Assembly: GCA_963989385.1 (NCBI GenBank)
Contig: OZ022506.1
Coordinates: 10,621,841-10,685,840, forward strand
DNA from: Ctena decussata
Taxonomy: Eukaryota > Mollusca > Bivalvia > Lucinida > Lucinidae
DNA: 64,000 nucleotides
Reading direction: 5' to 3'
A model generated the notes under the pieces. The model worked only from the letters and a program-made list of their open reading frames with translations, made no database searches and was not told the origin of the DNA. This document shows, piece after piece, positions 61,801 to 62,807 of this stretch. Within the stretch, counting starts at the first letter, position 1; every line of letters begins with the position of its first letter. A program made the position numbers and the translations under genes.

Positions 61801-62783
61801 AACTGACCGTTGTTTACAGGAGACCGTTATTTGGAGGTGACCGAAAGCACAGGTTCGACTGTATATACCTACCACAATCTGACTGTACCAGCCTGTCCTG
61901 TGGTTTGACTCCTGTCCTTGAAAGACCTGCTGACTTCTTGGCAGGTTCAATCCTTCTTAAAGACTTCCTAGCTGCAGTGGTAGGGGCAATAACTCTGGTT
62001 TTACTTTTGTCATCCTCCACTTCTGTTGTTTTCCCAAGGGTTTCTAAACAAATAAATTATAATTTTAACAACAATGCCAAGCTGACCAAATATAAAGATA
62101 TCCATACCAATTTTAGTGTGACAGATAGGCGTTTCTGTATTTAACTTCTTCAGTGTCACTAATCCCAAAAGTTTGAAAGAAAAGAAATGATGGGCAGGTC
62201 TCGACAGGCAACGAGCATCCCTCTACGAGCCACATTTACTGTTGCATTCTGCTGGACACATTAGTTGCATTCTGCTGGACACATTAGCTGCAGACATCAG
62301 GTGAGAGACGCCTATTTATTAACTCGGGGCGTCCCCCACAAAGCCAACTAAACCCCTGCTTCTTGAGAAAGGTGACAGACAAGGGCATCAGGAAAGAGAT
62401 GTCCGCTGCAGCAAGAACCCCCAAAAAGTTAAAACAACTCAGAAGAATGGAAGCCAAACCCCGCTAAGATTCATGTCACTATGACAAGTCAGTCTTAGTT
62501 TTAGAATAATTTAGAAATTTTACCAGATATACATTAAATGGAATAAGGTTACTATATGTCAGTATTTAAGTAGTGACCCCAATGCTAGAGAACCAGAATC
62601 AATACTGACACACTAACTGGGTTGATGATATCCTCTGGTACAAATTGTCCATCAGCAGTGATATCGGCTCAGTGGTTCCAATATAAAGATATCCATATAC
62701 CAAATTCAGTGAGATAGATGCACGTTTCTGAATTTACCTTCTTCAGTGTTGCTAAACCCCAGACCATTGTGACAGTCAGCAAT
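9408..62783 (-). CDS. TKL-group protein kinase with long disordered tail (13 exons visible, 5' partial)
   Basis: Joining exons 62783-62738, 62043-61873, 60536-60397, 57073-56878, 32168-31865, 30507-30416, 29314-29193, 28057-27921, 27139-26966, 25136-24947, 18500-18381, 14106-10906 and 9521-9408 gives one open frame of 1668 visible residues; every junction has GT-AG ends and matching phase. Numbered from the first visible residue, the kinase domain is about 310-567: glycine loop GEGAFSQV (320), VAIK lysine K340, alpha-C E357, catalytic HLDLKSMN (H434, D436, K438, N441), DFG at D454, MAPE ending at E487 and RPHFK near 560. All catalytic residues are present, so activity is likely. HLD replaces the usual HRD. 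Charged heptad-like stretches precede the kinase. After it, PPAWRELFHKAGVPEEALHN resembles PAK/WASP GTPase-binding segments (inference), then a Ser/Lys-rich tail with a proline run. TKL (MLK/Dictyostelium-like) Ser/Thr kinase is the best family call. Confidence 0.88.
9522..10651. other. Intron 12
   Basis: No coding signature beyond short open frames without domains. The M1-type core CTGATCAAACTGCATAGATG..CTAATCTGAGTCTTCAC lies near 10530-10570. Confidence 0.5.
10652..10884. mobile_element. MITE with TAAATATTGGGACA ends, copy 1
   Basis: Left ACCATAAAAAATCTAAATAT then TGGGACA; right inverted TGTCCCAATTTTTAGAATTT then TTATAGT. The centre contains CAGATCAGACTGCTCC/GCAGCAGTCTGATC. It ends 21 bp before the exon 12 donor and supplies the open tail seen past that donor. 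Confidence 0.7.
10906..14106 (-). CDS. Kinase gene exon 12 (3.2 kb, disordered tail)
   Basis: The acceptor is TTCATTTCAG|GACATT and the donor is CTGAGAAAG|GTACGATACC. One phase-0 exon of 1067 codons. DIVSALENL finishes the kinase lobe, followed directly by the PPAWRELFHKAGVPEEALHN segment. The rest is low-complexity, rich in Ser, Lys, Asp and Thr with many SP/TP and RRxS sites, consistent with a phosphorylated scaffold. A polyproline run (PPSPVPPAPPPPP, near 11370-11440) could bind SH3 or profilin (inference). Reading past the donor would add about 50 residues ending at 10753, a possible retained-intron isoform. Confidence 0.9.
14146..14340 (+). mobile_element. Family G repeat just upstream of the exon 12 acceptor
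   Basis: CACTTTCAGGAGAAGCAACT, TATCTCCCTTCTCTATAGGG and AAGAAATCACAAAAGTTGTC match the family. It starts about 40 bp from the exon 12 acceptor. Confidence 0.7.
14536..15612 (+). repeat. 170-bp tandem array C with terminal hairpin
   Basis: The 5' motif TATGCCCCCAACT (14536) is complementary to the 3' hairpin TATGCCCCCTCAACTT..AAGTTGGGGGCATA (15575-15609). Four good copies and one degraded copy of a ~170-bp unit lie between (marker GATCCTAGCATCAGG). A GACGGACGGACAGACGG microsatellite (15508-15560) precedes the hairpin. It lies in intron 11 of the kinase gene. Confidence 0.82.
15673..15713 (+). repeat. Interrupted poly(G) run
   Basis: About 40 nt of G broken by single T residues. Such runs are prone to polymerase and assembly error; the length should not be trusted. 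Confidence 0.9.
15727..15952 (+). repeat. Near-perfect direct duplication, ~113-bp unit
   Basis: Two adjacent copies run from TATCAATGTATCAAAACCCT through CTTCAAAAATATAAAATTTT. I see no differences in the core, so the duplication is recent or an assembly artefact beside the poly(G) tract. Confidence 0.85.
15990..17245 (+). repeat. Array E: 170-bp monomers in a 510-bp trimeric block, terminal hairpin
   Basis: Monomers carry CCATGACCTTGACATCAAGG followed by TCACTGAG. Three monomers form a 510-bp block present twice (16021-16530 and 16531-17040), followed by partial units. The 3' end has a degenerate GACG stretch and the hairpin AGCTCTTCCTGAAC/GTTCAGGCGAGCT at 17209-17239. Confidence 0.83.
17246..18380. 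other. Rest of intron 11, no gene
   Basis: Mostly unique AT-rich sequence. 17590-17700 on the minus strand has a tRNA-like A box (TAGCTTAGTGG) but I found no B box. The open frame at 17809-18159 has no recognisable motif. Confidence 0.45.
18381..18500 (-). CDS. Kinase gene exon 11 (C-lobe end)
   Basis: The acceptor is TGTTTGCAG|GTATTGG and the donor is CATTTCAAG|GTAAGC. Exactly 40 codons are flanked by phase-0 introns. They encode VLEMVRKNKRPEVPRSC, then CCWDQNPAKRPHFK, the subdomain XI Trp/Arg signature that closes the kinase fold. Confidence 0.94.
18640..18860 (-). mobile_element. Possible tRNA-derived SINE
   Basis: The minus strand has GCAGTGGTTGAATGGTCAGA (A-box-like) and GTGTTTCAATTCCTG (B-box-like) about 45 nt apart. 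The downstream body (ATATACTGTTCCTAAG region) is shared with 57260-57350. No target duplication was identified. Confidence 0.4.
19034..19190. mobile_element. Foldback family P, right end lost
   Basis: CAGAGCTCTAGATAAGAGGG at the left and central arms ACATATGTTGTGACCCCTCA..TGAGGGGTTACAACATATG, with a degraded loop (AACAAGACG). The right end runs into the start of array B1. Confidence 0.75.
19195..23510 (+). repeat. 455-bp tandem array B1 (pearl/HINE-like element)
   Basis: The 5' end near 19205 has TGTAGCTCACCTGA; the 3' end near 23475-23505 has the complementary CAGGTGAGCTAA in a hairpin. In between are about nine copies or partial copies of the 455-bp unit (20391, 20844, 21300, 21755, 22799 and 23256 mark regular spacing). 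Unit 21755 is split by a 588-bp MITE. A GGACGGACGACGG microsatellite precedes the hairpin. The design matches Helentron-derived non-autonomous elements of bivalves (inference). Confidence 0.85.
22040..22627. mobile_element. 588-bp TIR element with TA duplication inside array B1
   Basis: Termini are TACTCAAAAAAAATATTAAA and its inverted TTAATATTTTTTTCGAGTA, continuing into GGGTCAAACTTTTACCCYGCG. TA flanks both ends (22038-22039, 22628-22629). Removing the insert restores AAATAGTTTCTGAG, as in the other array units. There is no coding capacity. It is a Tc1/mariner-type MITE. Confidence 0.88.
23510..24880 (+). repeat. 165-bp tandem array A2, fused to array B1
   Basis: Seven copies of a ~165-bp unit (marker CATGGTTGGCAGGATTTATG near 23551, 23716, 23880, 24047, 24209, 24377 and 24541), followed by the same tail as array A1: GTGTTTAAAAGTGTGGACGA, GAC microsatellite, ATGGCTATACTATAA, hairpin GCTCACCTTGACAGGTGAGC. 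Its 5' part is missing; it starts directly after the B1 hairpin. Confidence 0.88.
24947..25136 (-). CDS. Kinase gene exon 10 (activation loop and APE)
   Basis: The acceptor is GTGTTTCAG|ACATGATG and the donor is GTTTTTCAG|GTAAAGC. The 190 nt complete Arg, then encode the activation segment, GSPAWMAPEL, the structural Asp in KADVYGFAMILWEML, and RKLPYENASVFQ. The region was not visible as a long open frame because it is short and spliced. Confidence 0.94.
25137..26750. other. Intron 9, no gene
   Basis: 25395-25520 and the inverse of 26170-26300 share loose similarity (GACGTCATACGTTATCG vs GCGTCATATGCTATCGAT), hinting at a degraded ~0.9 kb TIR element. 26455-26530 carries a degraded copy of the ATGAGACGGCTCATTATGAG hairpin found in the MITE next door. 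Confidence 0.4.
26753..26960. mobile_element. 208-bp TA-flanked MITE abutting the exon 9 donor
   Basis: Ends GAGTCGGG..and inverted GACCC; TA at 26751-26752 and 26961-26962. Inner matches are GGACAGC.GGTAAA. The centre is a strong hairpin, GCAAACAGTGAAAATCC..GGATTTTCACTGTTTGC, around GAGACGGCTCATTATGAGCT. The right end stops 5 bp short of the exon 9 boundary. Confidence 0.75.
26966..27139 (-). CDS. Kinase gene exon 9 (catalytic loop and DFG)
   Basis: The acceptor is CCTCCACAG|TGAGCC and the donor is AATTGAG|GTATAG. The 174 nt encode YYQVARDVALGMNYLHSH, catalytic loop HLDLKSMNVLL, and ADFGFSKL. The Arg of the usual HRD is Leu, while the catalytic Asp, Lys and Asn are kept. A MITE (26753-26960) begins within 6 bp of the donor. 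Confidence 0.94.
27168..27648. mobile_element. Family G repeat, longest copy with both ends
   Basis: Ends TTAAGGTGAATGGG and inverted CCCATTCACCTTAA. Inside are two blocks of GGAAGCAACTCTGCCAT and TCTCCCTTCTCCTAGGGG type and a small palindrome AAATTTGCTCTCCATAGAGA GCAAATT. It begins 29 bp upstream (host sense) of exon 9. Confidence 0.75.
27921..28057 (-). CDS. Kinase gene exon 8 (subdomains III-V)
   Basis: The acceptor is TCTGTTTAG|GTGAGCC and the donor is GAGAA|GTGAGT. The 137 nt encode VSLLRELRHPRVVLLIGVC, then the hinge region LMVLEFMSNGSLFNHLHNGE. The motif order matches beta-4, beta-5 and the hinge of TKL kinases. Confidence 0.93.
28285..28462. mobile_element. 178-bp TA-flanked MITE (CAGTCAAACCTG ends)
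   Basis: Inverted ends CAGTCAAACCTG/CAGGTTTGACTG with TA on both sides. Inside, GGTCACC..CTTAAGACAGGTGACCCC is repeated in both orientations. It sits in the intron between exons 7 and 8. Confidence 0.85.
28938..29140. mobile_element. Foldback family P with 33-bp perfect cruciform
   Basis: Outer ends CAGAGATCTAGATATGAGGG and inverted CCTCTTATCTAGAGCTCTG. The centre is a perfect 33-bp inverted repeat (29005-29037, 29041-29073; ACATATGTTGTGACCCCTCA at the start) with a 3-nt spacer GAT. It lies 52 bp from exon 7 on its 3' side. Confidence 0.88.
29193..29314 (-). CDS. Kinase gene exon 7 (glycine loop and VAIK lysine)
   Basis: The acceptor is TATCCACAG|ACCTTG and the donor is GCAGAG|GTATGTG. The 122 nt encode kinase subdomains I-III: LVGEGAFSQVFRGTYQGTEV, then AIKRL with the ATP-anchoring lysine, and the alpha-C helix ending at Glu. 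The exon ends in phase 0. Confidence 0.93.
29793..29928. mobile_element. Foldback with GATCAAACAT ends
   Basis: GATCAAACAT..AATGCATTAACATTTGCAAG and GGTCCCTCGGGA are inverted as TCCCTCGGGACC, CTTGCAAACTAAAATGCAT and ATGTTTGATC. Confidence 0.8.
30416..30507 (-). CDS. Kinase gene exon 6 (helix end, start of kinase domain)
   Basis: The acceptor is CCATTTCAG|GCAGC and the donor is GAAGAAG|GTTAGTG. The 92 nt encode QLQSELKRMRETDAASSMEL and then NPDDIVYREE, the usual lead-in to the glycine-rich loop. The last G combines with AC of exon 7 to give Asp. Confidence 0.86.
30508..31864. other. Intron 5, nothing recognisable
   Basis: Unique-looking AT-rich sequence without tandem repeats, long inverted repeats or coding signature. 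Confidence 0.5.
31865..32168 (-). CDS. Kinase gene exon 5 (linker plus helical segment)
   Basis: The acceptor is TTATATATAG|GCCAAAG and the donor is CAGATCAG|GTATATTG. The 304 nt encode a Pro/Ser/Gln-rich linker followed by a charged helix, SKKELLDEMRKEKHQHHRQI. Split codon AG|G joins it to exon 6 and continues the helix. Confidence 0.85.
32655..32795 (+). repeat. 5' fragment of an A-type element
   Basis: AAGTCGCCCAAGGGCAACG, CTCACCTG, then GCTAATAAACAGGCTGCAAT and TCTATAGGATTGGATG match 3276-3375, without the tandem core or 3' hairpin. It is a truncated copy inside the 24.7 kb intron. Confidence 0.75.
33043..33260. mobile_element. MITE with TAAATATTGGGACA ends, copy 2
   Basis: ACCGTAAAAATTGTAAATAT at the left and inverted ATATATAGAATTTTTAAGGG at the right, with the same TGATCAAACTGTTCC/GAGCAGTCTGATC centre as the copy at 10652. 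Confidence 0.7.
33690..34640 (-). pseudogene. Decayed non-LTR retrotransposon C-terminal remnant
   Basis: Minus-strand fragments in shifting frames read LPNLLYDHEVLSLS, LEAEIHDRLLHLLHGVISSD-like sequence and VDPVCPHCHLKDEDLWQMLA followed by RC. The last resembles the Cys/His-rich C-terminal region of LINE reverse transcriptases common in molluscs. There are many stops and frame changes. It lies 3' of the Helentron in the same orientation. Confidence 0.6.
34809..35030 (+). repeat. ~112-bp direct duplication
   Basis: ACCATGAAAAAGTATTCAAA through GCCTTCCTGGAAAA occurs twice in a row, with about ten differences. No larger array is seen. Confidence 0.85.
35031..37002. other. No gene recognised, 3' side of the Helentron
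   Basis: Short overlapping open frames on both strands (35274-35734) have no familiar motif. Part of this stretch may be the 3' non-coding end of the Helentron, but no boundary is visible. Confidence 0.4.
37003..37082 (-). repeat. 80-bp inverted repeat just past the endonuclease tails
   Basis: The arms TGCACAAGAAAACAGCAAAA and its complement (one mismatch) are 20 bp, around a ~40-nt loop that itself contains CTGC..GCAG. It lies immediately downstream of the duplicated coding end, where a Helentron 3' terminal hairpin could be. The arms are longer than typical for Helitrons, so this is only a candidate terminus. Confidence 0.4.
37130..37705 (-). pseudogene. Second, decayed copy of the endonuclease tail
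   Basis: 37490-37705 reads VSDFNIQVND and FKETLFNCHQ, clearly parallel to VILGDFNVQVND and FMETLFNCHQ of the adjacent intact tail. 37130-37250 parallels the LDLVFSN to SDH end. About 230 bp of unrelated sequence splits the two parts. There are several substitutions and stops. The Gly of GDFN is Ser. It directly follows the good copy, as expected for nested or tandem element ends. Confidence 0.7.
37706..37918 (-). pseudogene. Endonuclease C-terminal part of the Helentron, out of frame
   Basis: It starts with GDFNVQVNDA, the conserved EEP motif that should follow the end of the long frame, and reaches LDLVFSN and SDHKLIYCALDI, the closing SDH catalytic motif. It overlaps the upstream frame by a few bases in another register, so one inserted base (or two missing) near 37915 separates them. 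Stop follows at 37706. Confidence 0.8.
37911..44378 (-). CDS. Helentron Rep-helicase-endonuclease protein
   Basis: 2155 codons. The N-terminus carries the protease His box FFDSHSHGQNG (about residue 62). Residues 170-395 are basic 17-residue repeats (KSRxxPGVLAKERAxKQ). A Cys-rich part (FVCTCCHQTWF; WICHTC) and the following segment (500-620) resemble DUF6570. The Rep HUH motif HIHMLVW is near 1000 and its tyrosine motif SYVVGYISK near 1175. Helicase motifs are GGAGVGKS (about 1547), VVIIDEIS (about 1637), AVGDLYQLKP, TVHKAQGST and VAFSRVR. From about 2016 the EEP endonuclease starts (KLAFNNVRSLHKHF, GFAESRL, HHGLALYVK). Together these nick, unwind and copy the element by rolling-circle replication. 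A +1 shift near 37915 truncates the endonuclease before its GDFN motif. The displayed start is simply the first Met after the upstream frameshift, not a real start. Confidence 0.9.
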   Translation of the reverse strand: MKKQPIVSGILVDTSEDHGLPSLHCALQSVFTRASFGLLIIGAICSAISKNNDLYVFFDSHSHGQNGLSSCDGTSVLISFSCIEDLVAYLYALYDSMAINMSLQFDLLLIALRRTEQVIANENQPENLLEGYFKDQKLRQQEKAQSNVISISASSQIPKAKKKNSRNEYYKLYKQKSRKRPGVLAKERAEKQKSREKPGVLAKERAKKQKAREEPDVLAKLRADKQKSRKRPGVLAKERAGKQKSREKPGVLAKERAKKQKAIEEPDVLAKLRADKQKYRKRPGVLAKERAEKQKSREKPGVLAKERAKKQKAREEPDVLAKLRADKQKSRKRPGVLAKERAEKQKSREKPGVLAKERAKKQKAREEPDVLAKLRAEKQKSRKRPGVLTNERAKKQMARQDAGFKTNELAYQRISKQNARKNPYVLECERIKQQERRKEKRKLEDSTELSNVYKRHKNDKENSDDPKLQNTEECIKQFHSSIAVGPVFVCTCCHQTWFRKSVSMLKNVCIPASSVRLYCTKFTSVNNEEWICHTCVGALRDGKVPKLSVANGMKWPDRPPELDLHQLEERLIALRIPFMQIRELPRGGQYSLKGSVINVPVDIQPTVSSLPRPMDENFTIAVHLKKKLSYKKVDFKENVRPLKVLTALHWLLNNSELYKKSGIVVNDNWFQEVTESAEETVKEFLDVSTKQRKDKQKEHSILEPDRGISPLSKDSEGTDDYDSDHFSEIDAIEHIGNVDTLVDDANIENKYDQVFTFAPGEGQHPLSLYHDVDAEYLCFPTLFCGQRRPSKEERIVPVHYSDIVKWELRSVDRRSAQSVPNLFFKHKKLQMKQISDKVNLAIRRCKNKGNKITAAEARSSEYLHKLVQLDEGYYIFRQLRNSPAYLQARKKDIFAMIRQLSLPTWFMSLSAADTRWIDLLKMLAKLNNDIEYSDEDIQGLTWQEKTKLVQKDPVTCSRYFDHRVQEFLNTVLKSTCEPVGKLRDYFYRVEFQQRGSPHIHMLVWIENAPTLEKCSMQEIVAFVDQYLTCSATNEDTAHLVELQTHKHSRTCRKRGKAICRFGFPLPPLPQTMLLYPLEEEVEKFKKKYTGLQKEMNEFKDTNEITFDDFLENVAKMNFEDYIKCISSLNAPKVFLKRMPNEMRINLFNAKILLAWKANLDIQVVLEPYGCASYVVGYISKSQRGMSAQLEAAVKEARKGNFDLKKQVRHIGNVFSNCVEVSAQEAVYLALQIPLTKCTRDVVYINTCIPEERVFLLKAKSALDEMPAQSTNIESDNIIQRYSKRPRHLQKFCLADYVSKVDVIYPKGNRLPDKLEEKNDDSISDGESSDETRDSVDEESFENEKSLSGLLHVATNGTKYKYRKVPRVIRYVRYNLKKDPENYYREQLMLFMPWRNEQKDLISTFETYAAHYISMKESLEHKRNEYEHHTEELELARQMMEAEEALYDGLAPNAEQENREAQEEGEKEAENFVYFNPDRVVEHRHCDIGIELQSTCSVPAVEASKVMLPDEEYLSLLRSLNIRQREFLNHIIHWIKCREEPLYAFLSGGAGVGKSVVIRALYQSLYRILNLREGENPDDIRILLCAYMGLAAYNINGQTIASAFHKKIYQGHQILSADELNTFRIKYRHLKVVIIDEISMVGTKTLSFIDQRLQQLTGTRATFGGLSVIAVGDLYQLKPVGDKWVFLDLDNDASALAPNLWKDHFRMYELVDVMRQKDDLEFAHLLNRLRLNELTEDDKNTLQKHTVDHHLGNYPRDALHLFAENSFVDKHNEDVLNNMAEEKVVIPCFDTVVSANISAKKCQELISSVPQDYSKTANLEKFLTIAVGMIYVMTVNVNVEDGLTNGSTGIVKYIEYKMEGTNRPSIVWILFEDPRIGRSTREKYIQRGFYNSNVQREWTPVFDVEQTFIHRYKMLQRIQFPLRPAAAKTVHKAQGSTVDKVVVDLSQKVIRQVQHIHYVAFSRVRKLENLYILNLNEAAMALDERVTVEMQRLRAEAALELSYTPLYKIDPCKIKLAFNNVRSLHKHFKDIQFEPNVLAADVIGFAESRLCERDENVDFALNRFRLVRLDETGNKSVNRPHHGLALYVKEYFEMQKVVKHHSSSCEFILTTLHSNNKGCVQVVILYKYPKSSQTDLKREMRSHLMPVVDPSISYIG
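43200..43865 (-). repeat. Coding minisatellite, 51-bp unit in 153-bp blocks
   Basis: The region encodes 17-residue units KQKSRKRPGVLAKERAE, KQKSREKPGVLAKERAK and KQKAREEPDVLAKLRAD in rotating order, so the higher-order block is 51 residues. The product is strongly basic, in contrast to the acidic repeats upstream. Confidence 0.9.
44230..46779 (-). CDS. Helentron protein, N-terminal frame (acidic repeats plus protease Cys box)
   Basis: 849 codons starting MPRRKSWRLSKARKSEW, a basic N-terminus. Residues about 110-610 are a coding minisatellite of 8-residue units of the type S/FDANxETG (24 bp), mostly arranged in 32-residue blocks, interrupted three times by a QSICTPxDIFTDSVIDSVVE spacer. After about 615 the sequence is unique. 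GFQCTCNALCMLAHSS near 730 looks like the Cys box of a papain-fold protease of the herpesvirus-tegument/OTU-like kind (family assignment is inference). The true product continues in the other frame at an A-run near 44375; the last ~45 codons of this frame are out of register. No separate function is claimed for the repeats. Confidence 0.8.
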   Translation of the reverse strand: MPRRKSWRLSKARKSEWLRTEKCQEAKSTAPLQAANEEKQRESGSCLSDGGLANPANQFLNTGLALRPSVYLEPGSICLSDGGLANPFQPSVYFDQSICTPSDIFTDSVIDSVVEISSNANIEIGSGANIETGSDANVKTGSDANSETGFDANNETSYGANIETGFDANIKTGSDANSETDFDANNETGSGANIETGFDANIKTGSDANSETGFDANNETGFGANIETGFDANIKTGSDANSETGFDANNETGFGANIETGFDANIKTGSDANSETGFDANNESGFGANIETGFDANIKTGSDANSETGFDANNESGSGANIETGFDANIKTGSDANSETGFDANNETGSGANIETGSDANIKTGSDANSEIDQSICTPTDIFTDSVIDSVVEISFDANIETGSGANIETGFDANIKTGSDANSETGFDANNETGSVANIETGFDANIKTGSEIDQSICTPTDIFTDSVIDSVVEISFDANIETGSGANIETGFDANIKTGSDANSETGFDANNETGSGANSETGFDANNESGFDANIETGSDANIKTGSDANSETGFDANNETGSGANIETGSDANIKTGSDANSEIGFDASNESSSGANTEIGSDANIKTFFSDLCANDCLKIQKDFDDGFVDAFSNLIAERHPGLKERHFENKADCNAKSVTGIHCRNNKELSDNEIVIIPDTNIEVTDSHSEVASTPSSVLWNAKHIVHGSFNQNNMRFSEQSRGFQCTCNALCMLAHSSCHEIDNSSVLDDILLHGDTLYKTTINSLKAQGKFVNSLLSLEEIPDIFDVEIGQFIVEKTTYCKWYSCGYFRGSWLTITSLCLTVGIYQSIIWSFDYWSYMFCYQ
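44945..46440 (-). repeat. Coding minisatellite, 24-bp unit
   Basis: About 60 units of 24 bp, grouped mainly as 96-bp blocks. Because the unit is a multiple of three and free of stops, two minus-strand frames and at least two plus-strand frames stay open through it. Only the frame that begins with MPRRKSW and continues into the protease region is likely real. Three copies of a ~75-bp spacer encoding DQSICTP..VVEIS (46425-46500, 45590-45670, 45345-45420) show that larger blocks were duplicated too. Confidence 0.9.
47001..47599. other. Between inner and outer Helentron 5' ends
   Basis: No coding signature. CACTGGTGAATTTATCAC and TTCACCAGTGGCACTAC near 47345 and 47470 are partly inverted. Likely leader or non-coding part of one of the two nested copies. 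Confidence 0.4.
47600..47900 (-). repeat. Decayed duplicate of the Helentron 5' end
   Basis: The minus strand matches 46995-46685, including the upstream stretch ending ACCTAGAAAATTAGAAA and the first ~26 codons. Here the start reads ATGCACCAGAGAAAGGATTG instead of the intact ATGCCGCGG start, followed by an in-frame TAA after WR. The offset is about 920 bp. It is an older copy of promoter plus coding start, not a second gene. Confidence 0.72.
47928..48222 (+). mobile_element. tRNA-derived SINE with 12-bp target-site duplication
   Basis: The identical 12-mer CCGAATGGCCGA flanks the unit at 47928-47939 and 48211-48222. The head (47944-48016) folds as a tRNA: acceptor GGCTGGG/TCTGGCC, A box TAGCGCAATCGG, anticodon loop CTCGTAA (CGT, Thr-like), B box GGTTCAAATCC. 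A body of about 190 bp follows, ending GGACGTTAAGCATC, like the conserved Meta-type domain of mollusc SINEs, and an AATCAACCAACCAA tail. One extra base in the anticodon arm and a D-stem mismatch argue against a functional tRNA. The duplicated site shows a fairly recent insertion. Confidence 0.85.
48245..49935 (+). repeat. 455-bp tandem array B2 with shared 3' hairpin end
   Basis: Four copies of a ~455-bp unit (marker GGTTCTGGAGAAGAAGATTT at about 48292, 48744, 49199 and 49654). The last unit breaks off into AAGTGTGGACGACG, a GAC/GCC microsatellite, GGACCATGGCTATACTATAA and the hairpin GCTCACCTTGACAGGTGAGC. The 5' end is missing and abuts the SINE. Short open frames here are repeat artefacts. 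Confidence 0.88.
49992..50077. mobile_element. 86-bp foldback
   Basis: TTATTATAGACACAGCTCCA and inverted TGGAGCAGTATCTATAATAA. The centre TTCAGTACCAGCAT/ATGCTGGTACTGAA is perfect. It lies between array B2 and the 4.2 kb TIR element. Confidence 0.82.
50110..54330. mobile_element. 4.2 kb long-TIR DNA element, no recognised transposase
   Basis: The left end CCTCCCCCCCCAGGGGGAAT (50129) is inverted at the right end (to about 54298). Similarity continues inward, interrupted, for ~150 bp: ATGTTAGCCCTCTG and GGGGCATTAACGTGTAACGT against the inverse of 54160-54235. A weaker outer match (TGAGC..ACC) suggests ends near 50110 and 54330. The interior has only short open frames and I recognise no transposase. 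TAACGT/ACGTTA-type motifs recur throughout. It lies between array B2 and element F in the 24.7 kb intron. Confidence 0.75.
54725..56572 (+). repeat. Composite element F with terminal hairpin
   Basis: The 5' motif ATACGCCCGTTT (about 54766) is complementary to AAACGGGCGTAT in the 3' hairpin (56542-56567). The last part (56030-56480) has three ~165-bp units with CTAAAGTTTCATGAAGATAT-like cores. A second microsatellite of GACGCTAACGCTAACGC type with a weaker hairpin at 55895-56025 suggests two elements joined together. Confidence 0.65.
56878..57073 (-). CDS. Kinase gene exon 4 (coiled-coil-like)
   Basis: The acceptor is CTACTTTTAG|ATAAAG and the donor is CACAATG|GTAGCTG. The 196 nt begin in phase 0. 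The stretch VKDLQTELQHFERLLTEKEK has heptad-spaced Leu/Phe and is probably a coiled coil. It leaves one G that pairs with GC of the next exon 24.7 kb downstream to make Gly. The phase fit supports that junction but does not exclude small unseen exons. Confidence 0.82.
57510..57650. mobile_element. Foldback near exon 4
   Basis: AAATTTGAATTTTCAGCGTT and inverted AACGCTGAAAAATCAAATTTT; GAAGCCAGTGG/CCACTGGCTTC and GCTAAAATTC/GAATTTTAGC are also paired, ending in GAAGCGCAAAGCGCTTC. Confidence 0.82.
58205..59655 (+). repeat. ~145-bp tandem array D with terminal hairpin
   Basis: The 5' motif GATGTCCCCCCACCAG (58215) is complementary to the 3' hairpin TATGTCCCCCCTCACC/GGTGGGGGGACATA (59615-59647). 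About nine units contain TGACCTTGAAAATGAGGTCA followed by AGGTCA, and GCAAGTTTGGTGAAATTCCA. A short CGACGCCGACG stretch precedes the hairpin. Confidence 0.83.
60081..60147. repeat. Family P central hairpin, 31-bp arms
   Basis: CATATGTTGTGACCCCTCAT..ACTGCCT and its complement (one mismatch), with a 5-nt loop AAATA. Only the centre of a family P element is clear here. Confidence 0.85.
60397..60536 (-). CDS. Kinase gene exon 3
   Basis: The acceptor is TCTATTACAG|AAACACC and the donor is CTTAAG|GTAGGTG. The 140 nt start by completing a Glu codon and end in phase 0. The product runs TPLLSTYKLETQTREG to SQVEEKVADIQLK. The C-terminal part is the start of a likely helical, coiled-coil-prone segment. 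Confidence 0.82.
61037..61861. mobile_element. 825-bp TIR element abutting the exon 2 donor
   Basis: Left TA|TAGTTGAACCTGTG and right inverted CACAGGTTCGACTG|TA. GGCCGTTGTTTACAGG on the left matches the inverse of GACCGTTGTTTACAGG on the right. There is no transposase frame. TA duplication points to Tc1/mariner/pogo-type mobilisation. Confidence 0.7.
61873..62043 (-). CDS. Kinase gene exon 2 (basic, Ser/Lys-rich)
   Basis: The acceptor is TTTGTTTAG|AAACCC and the donor is GATTGTG|GTAGGTATA. The 171 nt (phase 2+168+1) encode a basic, low-complexity segment containing RKSLRRIEPAKKS and no known domain. The donor lies 9 bp from the end of a TIR element (61037-61861). Confidence 0.8.
62083..62175 (-). 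pseudogene. Decayed duplicate of the first visible exon and its flank
   Basis: Matches 62683-62770: AATATAAAGATATCCATACC, then GACACTGAAGAAGTTAAATA against AACACTGAAGAAGGTAAATT. The donor G is lost (GTTAAA) and 1-2 bases upstream are missing, so the exon reading is destroyed. Confidence 0.6.
62738..62783 (-). CDS. Kinase gene, first visible coding exon (15 codons)
   Basis: The minus strand reads TTTTCTATAG|ATTGCTGAC at the acceptor and GAAGAAG|GTAAAT at the donor. It encodes IADCHNGLGFSNTEE, enters in phase 0 and leaves one base that completes Glu with the next exon. The exon is short and the acceptor is ordinary, so this is the least certain exon. It lacks a start codon, so upstream exons lie beyond the window. 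A decayed duplicate lies at about 62083-62175. Confidence 0.6.
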
Positions 62784-62807
62784 CTATAGAAAATTTCTCT
62801 TCAAAGC

